DNA of 64,000 nucleotides from an uncultured Prevotellaceae bacterium (GCA_900316585.1 ONDM01000001.1:124001-188000), one strand, 5' to 3'; numbered from the stretch's first letter, positions 1 through 9,565 are shown. Notes: a model not told the origin generated them from the letters alone. Numbers and translations are program-made.

Positions 1-3000
1 CATATCTGTGTAAGTAATTGGTTCAGAACCAGGCTGTTTATCTCCAATTAATCTGTTTTTCCATAAGGAGGCAACTTTAATCTCTAAAATATTTTCACCT
101 TGCCTCAAAGCATCTGAGATTTCTAGCATATATGGAGTTTTCCAAACAACTCCAAGATTTTCACCATTCACCCAAACCTCTGCAAGTGAACCTACTCGGC
201 CCAAATCAACATATTGCTTTGAGCCAGACAACTCAGAAACATTAAAACTTGTGGTATAGGAGGCAATGCCAGAGAAATACTTTATTCCAGGATTATTGTG
301 TAAAGTCAAATCCATGAGCTCACTCATTTCTATACTGTCCGGTGCACCTCTATTTTCTTGGAATTTAACAGTCCATGGAGAATCTATCAATAGGAAATCC
401 TTCTTTTCTTCATTTAATACCGTAAATGAATCTTCTTTTGTCTTTCCAATGAATACTACAAATACTGCATCATTTTCAACCATAGGAACCTGAACTGTAG
501 TGGTTGATTGATTTATGGTATATGAAACATCCTCCATCAATCCTGTTTCTGGATGCCAAATTTGTGGTTTCAATCCTGTGGTGCGTAACGTAACTGTTAC
601 GTTCTTTGCATCATCGCTTGGTTTATTAATCCAATATATCTGTTTCAGTCCTAGATCACGATGTAAAAATTTGAGTCCTTCGACATCGGATTTAAAATCG
701 GGTTCAATGCCATACAACTTCATAACCTCTTCCATTGAGATATCAGATGTTACATTCTTTAATCCACTATCCCAAATGTCTTTGACCAATTTATTAAACT
801 CTTCCTGGCTGTCTTCTAAAGATGCTGGGTATTTGGGGCGTTTTCCTGCAATGAGTGCTCCTGCTTTAGCTAAATTAGCCAATTTACGCAGGTATTTTAC
901 AGACATATACTCTACATTTTTGTCAAGCCAAAGAAGTTTATAGGTGGTTCCACTTGGACCTGATATGTATTCACCGTCTTTATAGGAAATTGCATCCATA
1001 AAAGTGTTAGGACTACAAAAATCATATTGATAGCCATCTGCCACTTCCGGTTTGACGCCATTATACAATGAAGTTACATTGTTGTCCTCCCCATAATAAA
1101 CCAGAACATCAGCCACATTCTTTCCTTGTTGCAACATATAACAGCTTCGGGAAAGATAATCAACCCATGCATAAGCCAACTCTGCCCAAGTTTCATGACG
1201 GTTGAACCACTGACCTGTACTCATTAAACTCAAGCCTGGTATTTTATCATCAACAGGTTGATGGGCACTCTCATGAACAACAATTCTGTTGATGCCGTTA
1301 GCAAGTTCAAGGTCTGCCACTAATTTCAAGTTACCAGGATAGAAGCCATAAGCCATTCCTGCGAGACCTACTGCAGTCATAGATTCAGCTGCAGCAATAT
1401 TCTGGCCAAAGATGTGTGCTACTGAAGCAGATTCGTGATCATCCATCTCATATAAAGTGCGGTTGAAATCATGCAAGTCAAAACTTGTAAATGGGAGCCA
1501 TGGAGCATTGACCCACATCGCACTCATTGGGATTTCTGCCGTCCGCTTCATGTCCATTCCATCACTCATTAACACTCTGTCGTTTTCATGACTTTCTGTA
1601 TATCGCCCCTTCATTCCATAATCATTAATGGCAATCTGTGAAACCAGGTTATAGGTAGAGACTACCAAATCTCCTAAGGTTTGACGCCAGTCGTGAAGGA
1701 ATCTCTCACTTCGTTCTGCACTATCTATAATGGCTCCAGTCAAAACAGGCAGCCAAGGCTTCAAATCATATCCTCGCAGTCTCTTAAACTCTTCAAACAT
1801 TGCAGGAGTCCAGGTTTCTTGCTCGGCCTCATAGCTGTCTGTAAGAATATATCTGATACCTTTGTCTCCTATCAGACCTTTTGAAGCGTCCTTATACATA
1901 TCCAAATAGTGATGCATATAGTTTGAGAATGCTACTGGATCCATCTTATCTACTTCTAAACCTGTAGCTTCAGGAGGTGCTGGGTGATTCTTTTTGCCAG
2001 TAAGAGAAAAACCGAAGCGATAAATACGCCATTTCCCCTCAGGAGCATTCCATGTTAGTTTACCATCAATTACATTTGCTGTTAAATCTATGACATCTAT
2101 CAGATGGGTGAAATTCTCATTGCTTGAAACTGTAGGACACTCATTCATGTTTTTTGCAATAGTGTAACCAGCCTTATCTTCAGCATGATTTACTAGAGTT
2201 ACTCCCGACAGTAAAAATTCTGCAACATCAGTACCAGGAGCTGGAGGAGTTGGAGGCAGTATGCCATATAGGCCCGGAGTTTCTTTTGGATTATCTACTT
2301 TTAAACGAAAATACTTGGCCTTTGTCTCAGGGATGTTCAATGTAACTTGACCAACAGCACTACTAACTATAGGGCATAAGTCAGTAAAGTTTTTCCCATC
2401 TTTGCTGCTTTGCAGCATCATGCAGTTTCCTTTGGCGTAAACAATTACACTCTTAATTAACTGTTCGGTAGGAAACTCATATTGAATCCACGCATAACCA
2501 CTTGGTTGAGCCATTAGCATTGATGAGTTTGTCAAATCACCATCTGTCAGTTGCTCTAAAGAAAACTTGCCAGAAGAAGAACTAAGTTTAGCACCCATTT
2601 CCTGCATGGACAGGTCTTCTTCGGGAACTTTCATTGCAAGAACTGCAATATCCTCATAATATTCTTCTGCAGGTTTTCCTTCAGCTTCAATGAGATTCCC
2701 TTGTAAAGGTATGTTTTGAAACAGACCTGTAGTCTTATATGGTTCAGGCAAAGACAAGGAAACGTTTTTCCCTCCCATAACATTGACTGACTTCCACACT
2801 AGTTTCTTCATTCCATCTTTAGGCTCAACCCATGGTCCTCCAGTTGCACTCCATCCAGGAGCACTAGCTACTGTCATTTCAAGTCCTAAAGAATCAGCTA
2901 ATGCTGTTGCATATGCGAAAGCGTCTTTCCAACCCTCATCCATGTAAACTAAGCGGTTTTCAACGATCTGTGGAGTAGAAACACCTGCATCAAAATGATG

Positions 3001-3225
3001 GAATCCACCTAAACCTATACGTTTCATCCAAGTTAAGTCTTTCTTTATTCCATCTTTTGTGATGTTTCCGTTCATCCAATGCCACCAAACTTGTACACGA
3101 GCCTCTTGTGGCGGATTCTGAAAACCTTCTTGCAATTCATCTAAAGAAACCTCTGGTATTGAAGGTCCTTTGGAACATGCACAGATAGCTATTATTGCCA
3201 ATAAGCAGAATGAGATTTTTTTCAT
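1..3225 (-). CDS. GH106 alpha-L-rhamnosidase-like lipoprotein, C-terminus cut by the window edge
   Basis: The reading frame is open from the ATG at 3225 to base 1 (1075 codons) with no internal stop, so the C-terminus lies off the left edge. The N-terminus is a lipoprotein signal with the acceptor Cys at residue 17. Motifs typical of GH106 run in order: VWWHWMNGNITKDG near residue 46, a long insert around 215-330 that reads like a discoidin-type sugar-binding module (AKYFRLKV), DSYEA at 463-467, FKRLRGYDLKPWLP near 480, YTESHE at 542-547, VAHIFGQ near 602, and NGINRIVVHES near 645. The tail (EVWVNGENLGVVWKTPY) is a GH2-type jelly roll. GH106 enzymes remove alpha-L-rhamnose from pectic side chains; Glu466 probably corresponds to one catalytic glutamate. 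It is likely surface-anchored and stands alone, with no SusC/D partners nearby. Confidence 0.85.
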   Translation of the reverse strand, partial: MKKISFCLLAIIAICACSKGPSIPEVSLDELQEGFQNPPQEARVQVWWHWMNGNITKDGIKKDLTWMKRIGLGGFHHFDAGVSTPQIVENRLVYMDEGWKDAFAYATALADSLGLEMTVASAPGWSATGGPWVEPKDGMKKLVWKSVNVMGGKNVSLSLPEPYKTTGLFQNIPLQGNLIEAEGKPAEEYYEDIAVLAMKVPEEDLSMQEMGAKLSSSSGKFSLEQLTDGDLTNSSMLMAQPSGYAWIQYEFPTEQLIKSVIVYAKGNCMMLQSSKDGKNFTDLCPIVSSAVGQVTLNIPETKAKYFRLKVDNPKETPGLYGILPPTPPAPGTDVAEFLLSGVTLVNHAEDKAGYTIAKNMNECPTVSSNENFTHLIDVIDLTANVIDGKLTWNAPEGKWRIYRFGFSLTGKKNHPAPPEATGLEVDKMDPVAFSNYMHHYLDMYKDASKGLIGDKGIRYILTDSYEAEQETWTPAMFEEFKRLRGYDLKPWLPVLTGAIIDSAERSERFLHDWRQTLGDLVVSTYNLVSQIAINDYGMKGRYTESHENDRVLMSDGMDMKRTAEIPMSAMWVNAPWLPFTSFDLHDFNRTLYEMDDHESASVAHIFGQNIAAAESMTAVGLAGMAYGFYPGNLKLVADLELANGINRIVVHESAHQPVDDKIPGLSLMSTGQWFNRHETWAELAYAWVDYLSRSCYMLQQGKNVADVLVYYGEDNNVTSLYNGVKPEVADGYQYDFCSPNTFMDAISYKDGEYISGPSGTTYKLLWLDKNVEYMSVKYLRKLANLAKAGALIAGKRPKYPASLEDSQEEFNKLVKDIWDSGLKNVTSDISMEEVMKLYGIEPDFKSDVEGLKFLHRDLGLKQIYWINKPSDDAKNVTVTLRTTGLKPQIWHPETGLMEDVSYTINQSTTTVQVPMVENDAVFVVFIGKTKEDSFTVLNEEKKDFLLIDSPWTVKFQENRGAPDSIEMSELMDLTLHNNPGIKYFSGIASYTTSFNVSELSGSKQYVDLGRVGSLAEVWVNGENLGVVWKTPYMLEISDALRQGENILEIKVASLWKNRLIGDKQPGSEPITYTDM

Positions 3226-3252
3226 AATCCTTTGATTTTAGATTTAATAATA

Positions 3253-3260
3253 CAAATATA
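3253..3260 (-). promoter_or_regulatory. Bacteroidetes-type -7 element for the GH106 gene
   Basis: Read on the minus strand, TATATTTG matches the TAnnTTTG element recognised by the Bacteroidetes primary sigma factor. It lies 28 bases before the ATG. I see no clear -33 TTTG at the expected distance. Confidence 0.45.
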
Positions 3261-3367
3261 ATTCTTTTTGAAATATCTCACTTCCTTTTTTGTTCAAATG
3301 TTTTTAAAACAAGACTAAATGCTTCATTTTCCAATCGAAATAATCAAATTTATTAAAATTAATTTTA

Positions 3368-3375
3368 TAATTTTG
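3368..3375 (+). promoter_or_regulatory. Bacteroidetes-type -7 element for the first esterase
   Basis: TAATTTTG followed by C, 30 bases before the ATG at 3406, matches TAnnTTTG. Together with the minus-strand element at 3260 it makes this 180-base gap a divergent promoter region. Confidence 0.5.
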
Positions 3376-3405
3376 CGAAAGAAGAACACATAAATATATA
3401 TTGTC

Positions 3406-4629
3406 ATGAAAAAAACATTTTTATTTTTAGCTTTCTTTGCTATTTTCGTGCCAGTTTTTGCACAACAAGCACTTTTCAGTGGTACAGACATTATTTCTCC
3501 AGAAATCAATCCAGACAACAGCGTAACGTTTAGGTTTGTTGCACCTAAAGCAGTCAAAGTGCAAGTTACTGGCGATTTCCTCCCTATGGTTAAAACCAAG
3601 TCCCCTTTTGGTGAAGTTGAGTCAGCAGGGGTTGCAGATTTGAAAGAAGAAAATGGCATGTGGACATATACGACTAACGTTCTGGAGCCAGAACTGTATT
3701 CATATAAATTTATTGTTGATGGTCGCGAAGAATTAGATCCCAACAATGTTTACATGAACCGTGATATTGCTTCATACACAAACATGTTTATCGTGAAGAA
3801 AACTGCCGGTGATAAGGGTGATTTATACAGTGTGAATGATGTGCCTCATGGAAATGTGGCTAAAGTTTGGTATTACAGTCCTACCCTTCAGATTAATCGA
3901 CGAATGACAGTGTATACCCCTGCAGGTTATGAAGACAGTAAAGAAAAACTTCCAGTGCTTTATTTGCTTCATGGTGCAGGTGGAGATGAAGACGCATGGC
4001 CTACTTTAGGGCGTGCAGCACAGATTATGGATAATCTGATTGCAAGTGGAAAATGTAAGAAAATGATAGTTGTCATGACAAATGGCAATGCTAACTGTGA
4101 AGCTGCTCCTGGTGAGTGGTCTGCAGGTATGTACAAACCTTCATTTATGGGTCATACAACTGGAAAGAAACCTATTTCTACCATGCAAGCTCATTTCCCT
4201 GATGTGGTCAAATATATAGAAAATCATTATCGCACCTTAACTGGAAAGAAAAATCGAGCTATCTGTGGACTGTCCATGGGTGGTGGTCACAGTTATATGA
4301 TTTCACGTGATTTCCCTGATATGTTTAATTACATAGGTCTATTCTCTGCTGCAATTGCCATGAATCAGGAAGGTGCAGAACTTACGATGGAGAACAAATC
4401 AGTTGACCCAAAGACTGAAGAACAACTGAAAACTTTGTTTGCTAAAAAACCTGCACTTTATTGGATTGCAATTGGTAATACCGATTTCCTATATAAGAAC
4501 AATGCTGATTACCGTAAGTACCTAGATGAAAAGGGCTATCCATATGAATATGTAGAAACCGATGGTGGTCATATTTGGAGAAACTGGCGTATTTATCTGA
4601 CTACATTCGCTCAGCGTCTGTTTAAGTAA
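3406..4629 (+). CDS. Secreted two-domain esterase (E-set domain plus CE1/esterase D-type alpha/beta hydrolase)
   Basis: The 407-residue protein starts with a Sec signal ending near FAQ (residue 20). Residues about 25-135 form an immunoglobulin-like E-set or CBM48-like domain (VTFRFVAPKAVKVQVTGDF, YSYKFIVDG). Residues about 150-407 are an alpha/beta hydrolase with the oxyanion segment YLLHGAGGDEDAW and the nucleophile elbow GLSMGG (Ser290). Asp360 (GNTDF) and His389 (DGGHIWRNWR) are the likely remaining triad residues. This architecture is common in xylan-associated feruloyl or acetyl esterases of Bacteroidetes; the exact ester cannot be told from sequence. A paralogue lies at 20101-21238. The gene is monocistronic, ending before a hairpin at 4652-4690. 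Confidence 0.82.
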   Translation: MKKTFLFLAFFAIFVPVFAQQALFSGTDIISPEINPDNSVTFRFVAPKAVKVQVTGDFLPMVKTKSPFGEVESAGVADLKEENGMWTYTTNVLEPELYSYKFIVDGREELDPNNVYMNRDIASYTNMFIVKKTAGDKGDLYSVNDVPHGNVAKVWYYSPTLQINRRMTVYTPAGYEDSKEKLPVLYLLHGAGGDEDAWPTLGRAAQIMDNLIASGKCKKMIVVMTNGNANCEAAPGEWSAGMYKPSFMGHTTGKKPISTMQAHFPDVVKYIENHYRTLTGKKNRAICGLSMGGGHSYMISRDFPDMFNYIGLFSAAIAMNQEGAELTMENKSVDPKTEEQLKTLFAKKPALYWIAIGNTDFLYKNNADYRKYLDEKGYPYEYVETDGGHIWRNWRIYLTTFAQRLFK

Positions 4630-4651
4630 ATTCTTATCTGAAATAAATCCT

Positions 4652-4690
4652 AAAGGGCAGTCTTTTTTGTATGGCTGCCCTTTATTTATG
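4652..4690 (+). terminator. Rho-independent terminator after the esterase
   Basis: A nine-base stem (AAAGGGCAG at 4652-4660 with CTGCCCTTT at 4675-4683) is followed by a T-rich run. It overlaps the promoter of the next gene. Confidence 0.6.
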
Positions 4691-4700
4691 GAAATCGTTG

Positions 4701-4708
4701 TATCTTTG
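4701..4708 (+). promoter_or_regulatory. -7 element placing the exporter mRNA start at its ATG
   Basis: TATCTTTG matches TAnnTTTG and ends five bases before the ATG at 4713. Bacteroidetes transcription usually starts a few bases after this element, so the mRNA is probably leaderless. Confidence 0.5.
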
Positions 4709-4712
4709 CCAC

Positions 4713-6497
4713 ATGAAATCGACCAAAACACTTGCTACATTAATAAGTCATATAGGGAGATATAAAACACCTGCTATACTTACCCCTGTCTTTACGTTGG
4801 GGGAAGTTGTCATTGATGTCTTAATTCCTTATGTAACTGCAATGCTTATCGACCAGGGAATCCTAGCTGGTGATATGCAGAAAATATACTTTTTTGGTAC
4901 CATCATGATTGGTATGGCTTTCTTGAGCCTGTTTTTAGGTATTGAAGCTGGAAGAATGTCTGCAAAAGCATCATCAGGCTTTGCCTTCAACTTGCGCAAA
5001 GCAATCTATGACAATATACAGACCTTTTCTTTTACAAATATAGATAAGTACTCCACTTCTGGACTTATAACTAGAATGACCACAGATATCACTATGCTTC
5101 AGACTGCGTTCCAAATGGTATTAAGAATTACTATCAGAGCCCCATTTAGTCTTGTTTTGGCCATTTTTATGTGTCTTTTCATTAATGTAAGAACTAGCCT
5201 TATCTTCATTGTAGCTTTAATAATATTATCTGCATTTCTTGTATTTATAATCAACAAGGTTACACCTTTATTTATTGAGACATTCAAAAAATATGATGCT
5301 CTTAATGCAAGCACGCAAGAAAATATAGCTGCGATGCGTGTTGTCAAAGCATTTGTGCGAGAAGATTATGAAAGTGAGAAATTCAACAAATCTGCAGAAG
5401 ATCTATACAAGATAAGTGTAAAGGCTGAAAGTCTCATGGCATTTATGAGTCCCATGATGAGTCTGGTCACCTATGGATGTATAATTGCCATAGCATGGTT
5501 CGGCTCTCACTACGTCGTAGAAGGAACATTGACTACAGGTGAACTAACTTCACTCTTTACCTATATTATGATGATATTGATGTCATTAATGATGGTTTCT
5601 ATGATATTTGTAATGTTGACTATGAGTGCAGCAAGTGCAAATCGCGTTGTCACAGTCATTAATGAAAAAGCCGATATTGTATCACCTGATAATAGCATAA
5701 ATGAGGTTAAAGATGGAAGTGTCAAATTTGAAAATGTTAGTTTTTCATATGAAAAAGGTAGTGGAGATTATGTAATTTCAGATATCAACTTGGAGTTTCG
5801 TTCGGGTGAACGGATAGGTGTAATTGGAGCTACAGCGAGTGGTAAATCATCTTTAGTTTTACTTATTAGCAGACTGTATGATGTCTCTAAAGGCAAAGTA
5901 GAAGTGTCAGGAAATGATGTACGAGATTATGACCTTAAGACTTTGAGAGACTCAGTTGCTGTCGTTTTACAACAGAATTTATTGTTTAAAGGAACGATAT
6001 TGGAAAATTTGCGGTGGGGCAATAAAAATGCCACATTAAAAGAATGCAAAGAAGCTTGTATTTTGGCATGTGCTGATGATTTCATAAATCAAATGCCTGA
6101 AGGATACAATACGTTGATAACTCAAGGAGGAACTAACGTCAGTGGTGGACAACGGCAAAGGTTATGCTTGGCAAGAGCGTTATTGAAACATCCCAAAATT
6201 CTTATTTTAGATGATGCTACCAGTGCTTGTGACACAGCTACGGATGCCTGTATCCGTGAGAATTTGAGAACAAAGCTTCCTTCTATGACACAGATCATTA
6301 TTTCTCAACGTGTTAATACGGTAATGGAATGTGATAAAATCCTTGTATTCCAATCCGGAAAAGTCAATGGAATAGGTACTCATGAAGAACTCATGGAGAA
6401 GAATGAAATATATAAGGAGTTTTATTCTATCCAGCTAGAAAGTGGAGGCGATTTTGATAGTCCTGAGCAGAAAGGAGGTACAGATGAAGAAATCTAA
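4713..6497 (+). CDS. ABC exporter half-transporter with degenerate ATP site (heterodimer subunit 1)
   Basis: The frame is open from 4671, but the ATG at 4713 (MKSTKTL) follows the promoter, giving 594 residues. About six membrane segments fill residues 20-310 (ABC type 1 exporter fold). The nucleotide-binding domain has Walker A GATASGKS (372-379) and signature VSGGQ (476-480). Walker B ends in Asp-Asp (500-501) instead of Asp-Glu, and the switch His is Gln532 (SQR). These two changes are the hallmark of the degenerate subunit in heterodimeric exporters such as TM287/288 or BmrCD. The partner gene overlaps by 14 bases. It probably exports lipids, drugs or peptides; the substrate is unknown. 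Confidence 0.88.
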   Translation: MKSTKTLATLISHIGRYKTPAILTPVFTLGEVVIDVLIPYVTAMLIDQGILAGDMQKIYFFGTIMIGMAFLSLFLGIEAGRMSAKASSGFAFNLRKAIYDNIQTFSFTNIDKYSTSGLITRMTTDITMLQTAFQMVLRITIRAPFSLVLAIFMCLFINVRTSLIFIVALIILSAFLVFIINKVTPLFIETFKKYDALNASTQENIAAMRVVKAFVREDYESEKFNKSAEDLYKISVKAESLMAFMSPMMSLVTYGCIIAIAWFGSHYVVEGTLTTGELTSLFTYIMMILMSLMMVSMIFVMLTMSAASANRVVTVINEKADIVSPDNSINEVKDGSVKFENVSFSYEKGSGDYVISDINLEFRSGERIGVIGATASGKSSLVLLISRLYDVSKGKVEVSGNDVRDYDLKTLRDSVAVVLQQNLLFKGTILENLRWGNKNATLKECKEACILACADDFINQMPEGYNTLITQGGTNVSGGQRQRLCLARALLKHPKILILDDATSACDTATDACIRENLRTKLPSMTQIIISQRVNTVMECDKILVFQSGKVNGIGTHEELMEKNEIYKEFYSIQLESGGDFDSPEQKGGTDEEI

Positions 6498-8247
6498 GAA
6501 AGAGGTATTACTCCGTTTAACCAGGTTTGTGCTCCAGAATTACAAGATTTCATGGGGTGTTGTAGCTATTTGTATAATCATAAGTTCTGTTACTTCGCTT
6601 ATATCTACCCTATTCATTAAATCATTGATAGATGATTATGTCATTCCACTAACACAAGTAGATAATCCTGAATATACATCTTTGGCTCAAACATTGTTCA
6701 AATTGGCATTAATCTTATTCATCGGTGTCATTTGTAACTACGTACATAATCTGCTGATGATTTTTGTTAGTAACGGATCCTTGTTGAAATTAAGAAAGGA
6801 TTTATTCACATCTATGGAGAAATTGCCGATCAGCTATTTTGACAATCACTCTCATGGCGAACTAATGTCTGTCTACACAAATGACATTGACAGTTTTCGG
6901 GATATGATCAGCCGCTCATTACCAATGATATTTAATTCATTGATAACCGTTACTATCACTATCGTGAGTATGATTGTTTTGAGTATTCCTTTGACTATCG
7001 TTTCTCTTTTCCTTGCTTTTATCATGATGAGAGTAACTATCGCTTTAGCATTAAGATCAAGGAAATATTTCATGAAACAACAAGAAAAACTGGCAGAAGT
7101 AAATGGTTTCATTGAGGAAATGATGACAGGCCAAAAGGTTGTCCAGGTTTTCTGCCATGAGGAAGAAGCAAAAGCTAAATTTTCTGTTATTAATGAGGAA
7201 CTTCGAGTTGCAGTATATAAGGCTAATAAAATAGCCAATATAATTATGCCAGTCAATGGTAACTTAGGTAATCTTGGTTATGTTTTGATAGCAGTTGTGG
7301 GTGCCACCTTAGCTTTGACAGGATATGTTAGTCTCAGTTTAGGGACTTTAGTGAGTTTTTTGACATTAAACAGGAATTTTATGCACCCTGTGGCTATGCT
7401 GAGTCAACAAATGAACACTGTCATTAATGCATCTGTTGGAGCAGAACGCATGTTTAACCTGATGGATGAAAAGCCTGAAATTAACGATGGAAGGAAGGAA
7501 ATGAAGCCAGAAAATGTGGTTGGAACCTTCCAGTTAAATCATGTGGATTTTGGATATACGCCAGAAAAGCAAGTACTCTTCGATATAAACTTACATGTAA
7601 ATGACAATGAAAAAGTGGCATTTGTAGGAGGAACAGGTGCAGGAAAGACTTCTATCATTAATTTGATTACTCGCTTTTATGAAATAAATAGTGGGTCTAT
7701 CCTATTTGACGGGATTTCAATTAAGGATATCGACAAAAGAGATTTGAGGCATTGTTTAGGCATGGTGCTTCAAGACACTAGTCTCTTTACTACTACTGTA
7801 ATGGAAAATATCAGATATGGAAGACTGGATGCTACTGATGAAGAGTGTATAGAAGCAGCTAAATTAATTGGTTCAGATGATTTTATACGTCGCCTTGCCA
7901 ATGGTTACCATACAATGCTAGACAATGGAGGTAAAAATCTAAGTCAGGGCGAAAGACAATTACTTGCGATTACTCGTGCAGCAGTTGCAAATCCACCAGT
8001 CTTAATTATGGATGAGGCTACCAGCAGCATAGACACCCACTCTGAGCAATTGGTTCAGAAAGGAATGGACATATTAATGAGAGGAAGAACTTCATTCATT
8101 ATTGCCCATAGATTATCTACGGTAAGAAATGCAGATTTAATCAATGTATTAGAGCATGGACATATAATAGAGCAAGGCAGTCATGAGCAACTTCTCTCAT
8201 TGAAAGGAAAATATTATCAGTTGTATACCGGAGGCTCGCTATCTTGA
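6484..8247 (+). CDS. ABC exporter half-transporter, catalytically complete subunit (heterodimer subunit 2)
   Basis: The start at 6484 is chosen because AGGAGGT lies just upstream (6474-6480), inside the end of the previous gene; the two genes overlap by 14 bases and should be translationally coupled. The protein has 587 residues with about six membrane helices, Walker A GGTGAGKT (382-389), Walker B ending in Asp510-Glu511, and switch His542. Its signature is LSQGE (486-490) rather than LSGGQ. In a head-to-tail dimer this altered signature faces the altered Walker B of subunit 1, so one composite site should be non-hydrolytic and the other active. No regulator is adjacent. Confidence 0.88.
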   Translation: MKKSKKEVLLRLTRFVLQNYKISWGVVAICIIISSVTSLISTLFIKSLIDDYVIPLTQVDNPEYTSLAQTLFKLALILFIGVICNYVHNLLMIFVSNGSLLKLRKDLFTSMEKLPISYFDNHSHGELMSVYTNDIDSFRDMISRSLPMIFNSLITVTITIVSMIVLSIPLTIVSLFLAFIMMRVTIALALRSRKYFMKQQEKLAEVNGFIEEMMTGQKVVQVFCHEEEAKAKFSVINEELRVAVYKANKIANIIMPVNGNLGNLGYVLIAVVGATLALTGYVSLSLGTLVSFLTLNRNFMHPVAMLSQQMNTVINASVGAERMFNLMDEKPEINDGRKEMKPENVVGTFQLNHVDFGYTPEKQVLFDINLHVNDNEKVAFVGGTGAGKTSIINLITRFYEINSGSILFDGISIKDIDKRDLRHCLGMVLQDTSLFTTTVMENIRYGRLDATDEECIEAAKLIGSDDFIRRLANGYHTMLDNGGKNLSQGERQLLAITRAAVANPPVLIMDEATSSIDTHSEQLVQKGMDILMRGRTSFIIAHRLSTVRNADLINVLEHGHIIEQGSHEQLLSLKGKYYQLYTGGSLS

Positions 8248-8497
8248 TTGATTAAGATTAATATCAAAAATAGCTAAATTCGTTATGAACTTGATTATAT
8301 GTAATATAAAAGATTGCAATGTAGACATTGAAAAAGTTGCAGTTTTCAGAAGTTATTATCATAATAATCTACAGATTTGAACGATTATTATACTTTTTCT
8401 TGTTAATCTCGTAAATAAGAATTAATTTTGCACCGCGTTTTAAGCAAAAAAGTTTGCATAAAGTAAAAAAGTACAAAGATTTAATTTTAGGATTAAC

Positions 8498-8863
8498 ATG
8501 GAAATTTATCAGATTACTTACAAAGAATACATCGTTCTGATGAATCTGCTTAAAGAGCATATTGGTTTTATAATCAATACAACACCAGACAATACTCGAA
8601 AGATGTTAGCTATTAAAGCTAGTCAGTCTATAGATAATACAATAGCAACAGCAAAGGCAGAGATTAACCTTCCAAGCTCAGAACTTTATGATATTACAAA
8701 TCAGATTTTGGCTCTGAGAACATGTGGAAACCCTCCAATCCCAGAAGTGTTGGATGAATGGAAAAAAAGTCTGGATGTGCTCAATCAGGCTGCATTAGTG
8801 CTGAAGAACATAACAGATGATGCGTATCTGAATGATGTATTAGAACTTGTTTCAAATAAATAA
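8498..8863 (+). CDS. Hypothetical protein, 121 residues
   Basis: I do not recognise the family. The product is small, soluble-looking and mostly helical (for example residues 10-60 and 85-120), with no signal peptide or membrane segment. A good terminator follows, and the upstream 250 bases after the exporter hold only AT-rich sequence without an obvious gene. The intact frame, plausible codon use and own terminator support a real gene. Confidence 0.55.
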   Translation: MEIYQITYKEYIVLMNLLKEHIGFIINTTPDNTRKMLAIKASQSIDNTIATAKAEINLPSSELYDITNQILALRTCGNPPIPEVLDEWKKSLDVLNQAALVLKNITDDAYLNDVLELVSNK

Positions 8864-8870
8864 TTTAGGT

Positions 8871-8900
8871 AAAGAGCCTTATTTCTGAGGCTCTTTATTT
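8871..8900 (+). terminator. Rho-independent terminator
   Basis: AAAGAGCCT (8871-8879) pairs with AGGCTCTTT (8888-8896) and is followed by ATTTTTTATT. It sits only 17-20 bases before the next start codon, so the next gene needs read-through or a promoter inside this hairpin. Confidence 0.75.
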
Positions 8901-8916
8901 TTTATTAAAGTAAAGT

Positions 8917-9453
8917 ATGGCAGACAGCTATTCATATTCTGTCCTTATTGCAGATGAATCACATATAAGGTATATTCCTGATATCCTTTCTGCTATTTAT
9001 GCAGCTAGTCAGGTTAAAGGAAACAGCATCGTCATGCGTGATCCAGAGTATTTGGCAGTAAAAATGAGAGAGGGCAAAGCTGTTATAGCCTTATATAAAG
9101 ATGAATTTGCAGGATTCTGCTATATTGAAAGTTGGCAAAGAGACAATTTCGTAGCTAATTCAGGATTGATTGTAAAGCCAGAGCATCGTGGTAAAGGTCT
9201 TGCCACAAGGATAAAAAAACAAATATTTGATATCTGTCGGACAAAATTTCCAAAGGCTTGCATCTTTAGTATTACAAAGAGTCCGGCAGTTAAGAAAATG
9301 AATCTTGCTTTGGGATTCAAAGAAGTTAATTATGCAGAACTCACTAAAGATCCTAAATTCTGGAAAGGTTGTAAAACTTGCCCCCACTATAGTGAATTAT
9401 TAAGCAACCAAATGGAAAGCTGTCAATGTATTGGCTTGCTTTATAAACCTTGA
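8917..9453 (+). CDS. GNAT-family N-acetyltransferase with C-terminal cysteine cluster
   Basis: The 178-residue protein carries the GNAT acetyl-CoA-binding motif (VKPEHRGKGLATRIKKQI) near residues 87-105 and the usual fold before and after it. The C-terminus has four cysteines in two pairs (CKTC and CQC) around residues 151-170. I recall GNAT proteins with a similar cysteine-rich tail encoded next to arginine biosynthesis genes in Bacteroides and proposed as amino-acid N-acylating enzymes, but no arg gene is nearby here. The acceptor substrate is unknown. The next gene downstream is glutamine synthetase with its own promoter. Confidence 0.75.
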   Translation: MADSYSYSVLIADESHIRYIPDILSAIYAASQVKGNSIVMRDPEYLAVKMREGKAVIALYKDEFAGFCYIESWQRDNFVANSGLIVKPEHRGKGLATRIKKQIFDICRTKFPKACIFSITKSPAVKKMNLALGFKEVNYAELTKDPKFWKGCKTCPHYSELLSNQMESCQCIGLLYKP

Positions 9454-9508
9454 TTTTCCTTTTTTTCTTCTATCCTGGTCCTTTTACCTTATTAAATTAA
9501 GAACATTT

Positions 9509-9538
9509 TTTGCATTTTGTATATTATTTGTATATTTG
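9509..9538 (+). promoter_or_regulatory. Promoter of glutamine synthetase
   Basis: TTTG at 9509-9512 and TATATTTG at 9531-9538 are separated by 18 bases, matching the -33/-7 pattern of Bacteroidetes promoters. The ATG is 27 bases further on. Confidence 0.55.
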
Positions 9539-9565
9539 CTCATTAAGAGAAATCAATAAAATACT

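Noticed and set aside
266-943. Two plus-strand ORFs at the left edge
   Set aside because: They are antisense to the GH106 gene, whose frame is intact and has family motifs throughout.
3324-3746. Minus-strand ORF of 140 codons between GH106 and the esterase
   Set aside because: It overlaps the esterase coding region and its signal peptide in antisense and lacks any recognisable feature.
8369-8560. Minus-strand ORF of 63 codons overlapping the start of the 8498 gene
   Set aside because: Its composition reflects AT-rich non-coding DNA, and it covers the promoter and first codons of the plus-strand gene.
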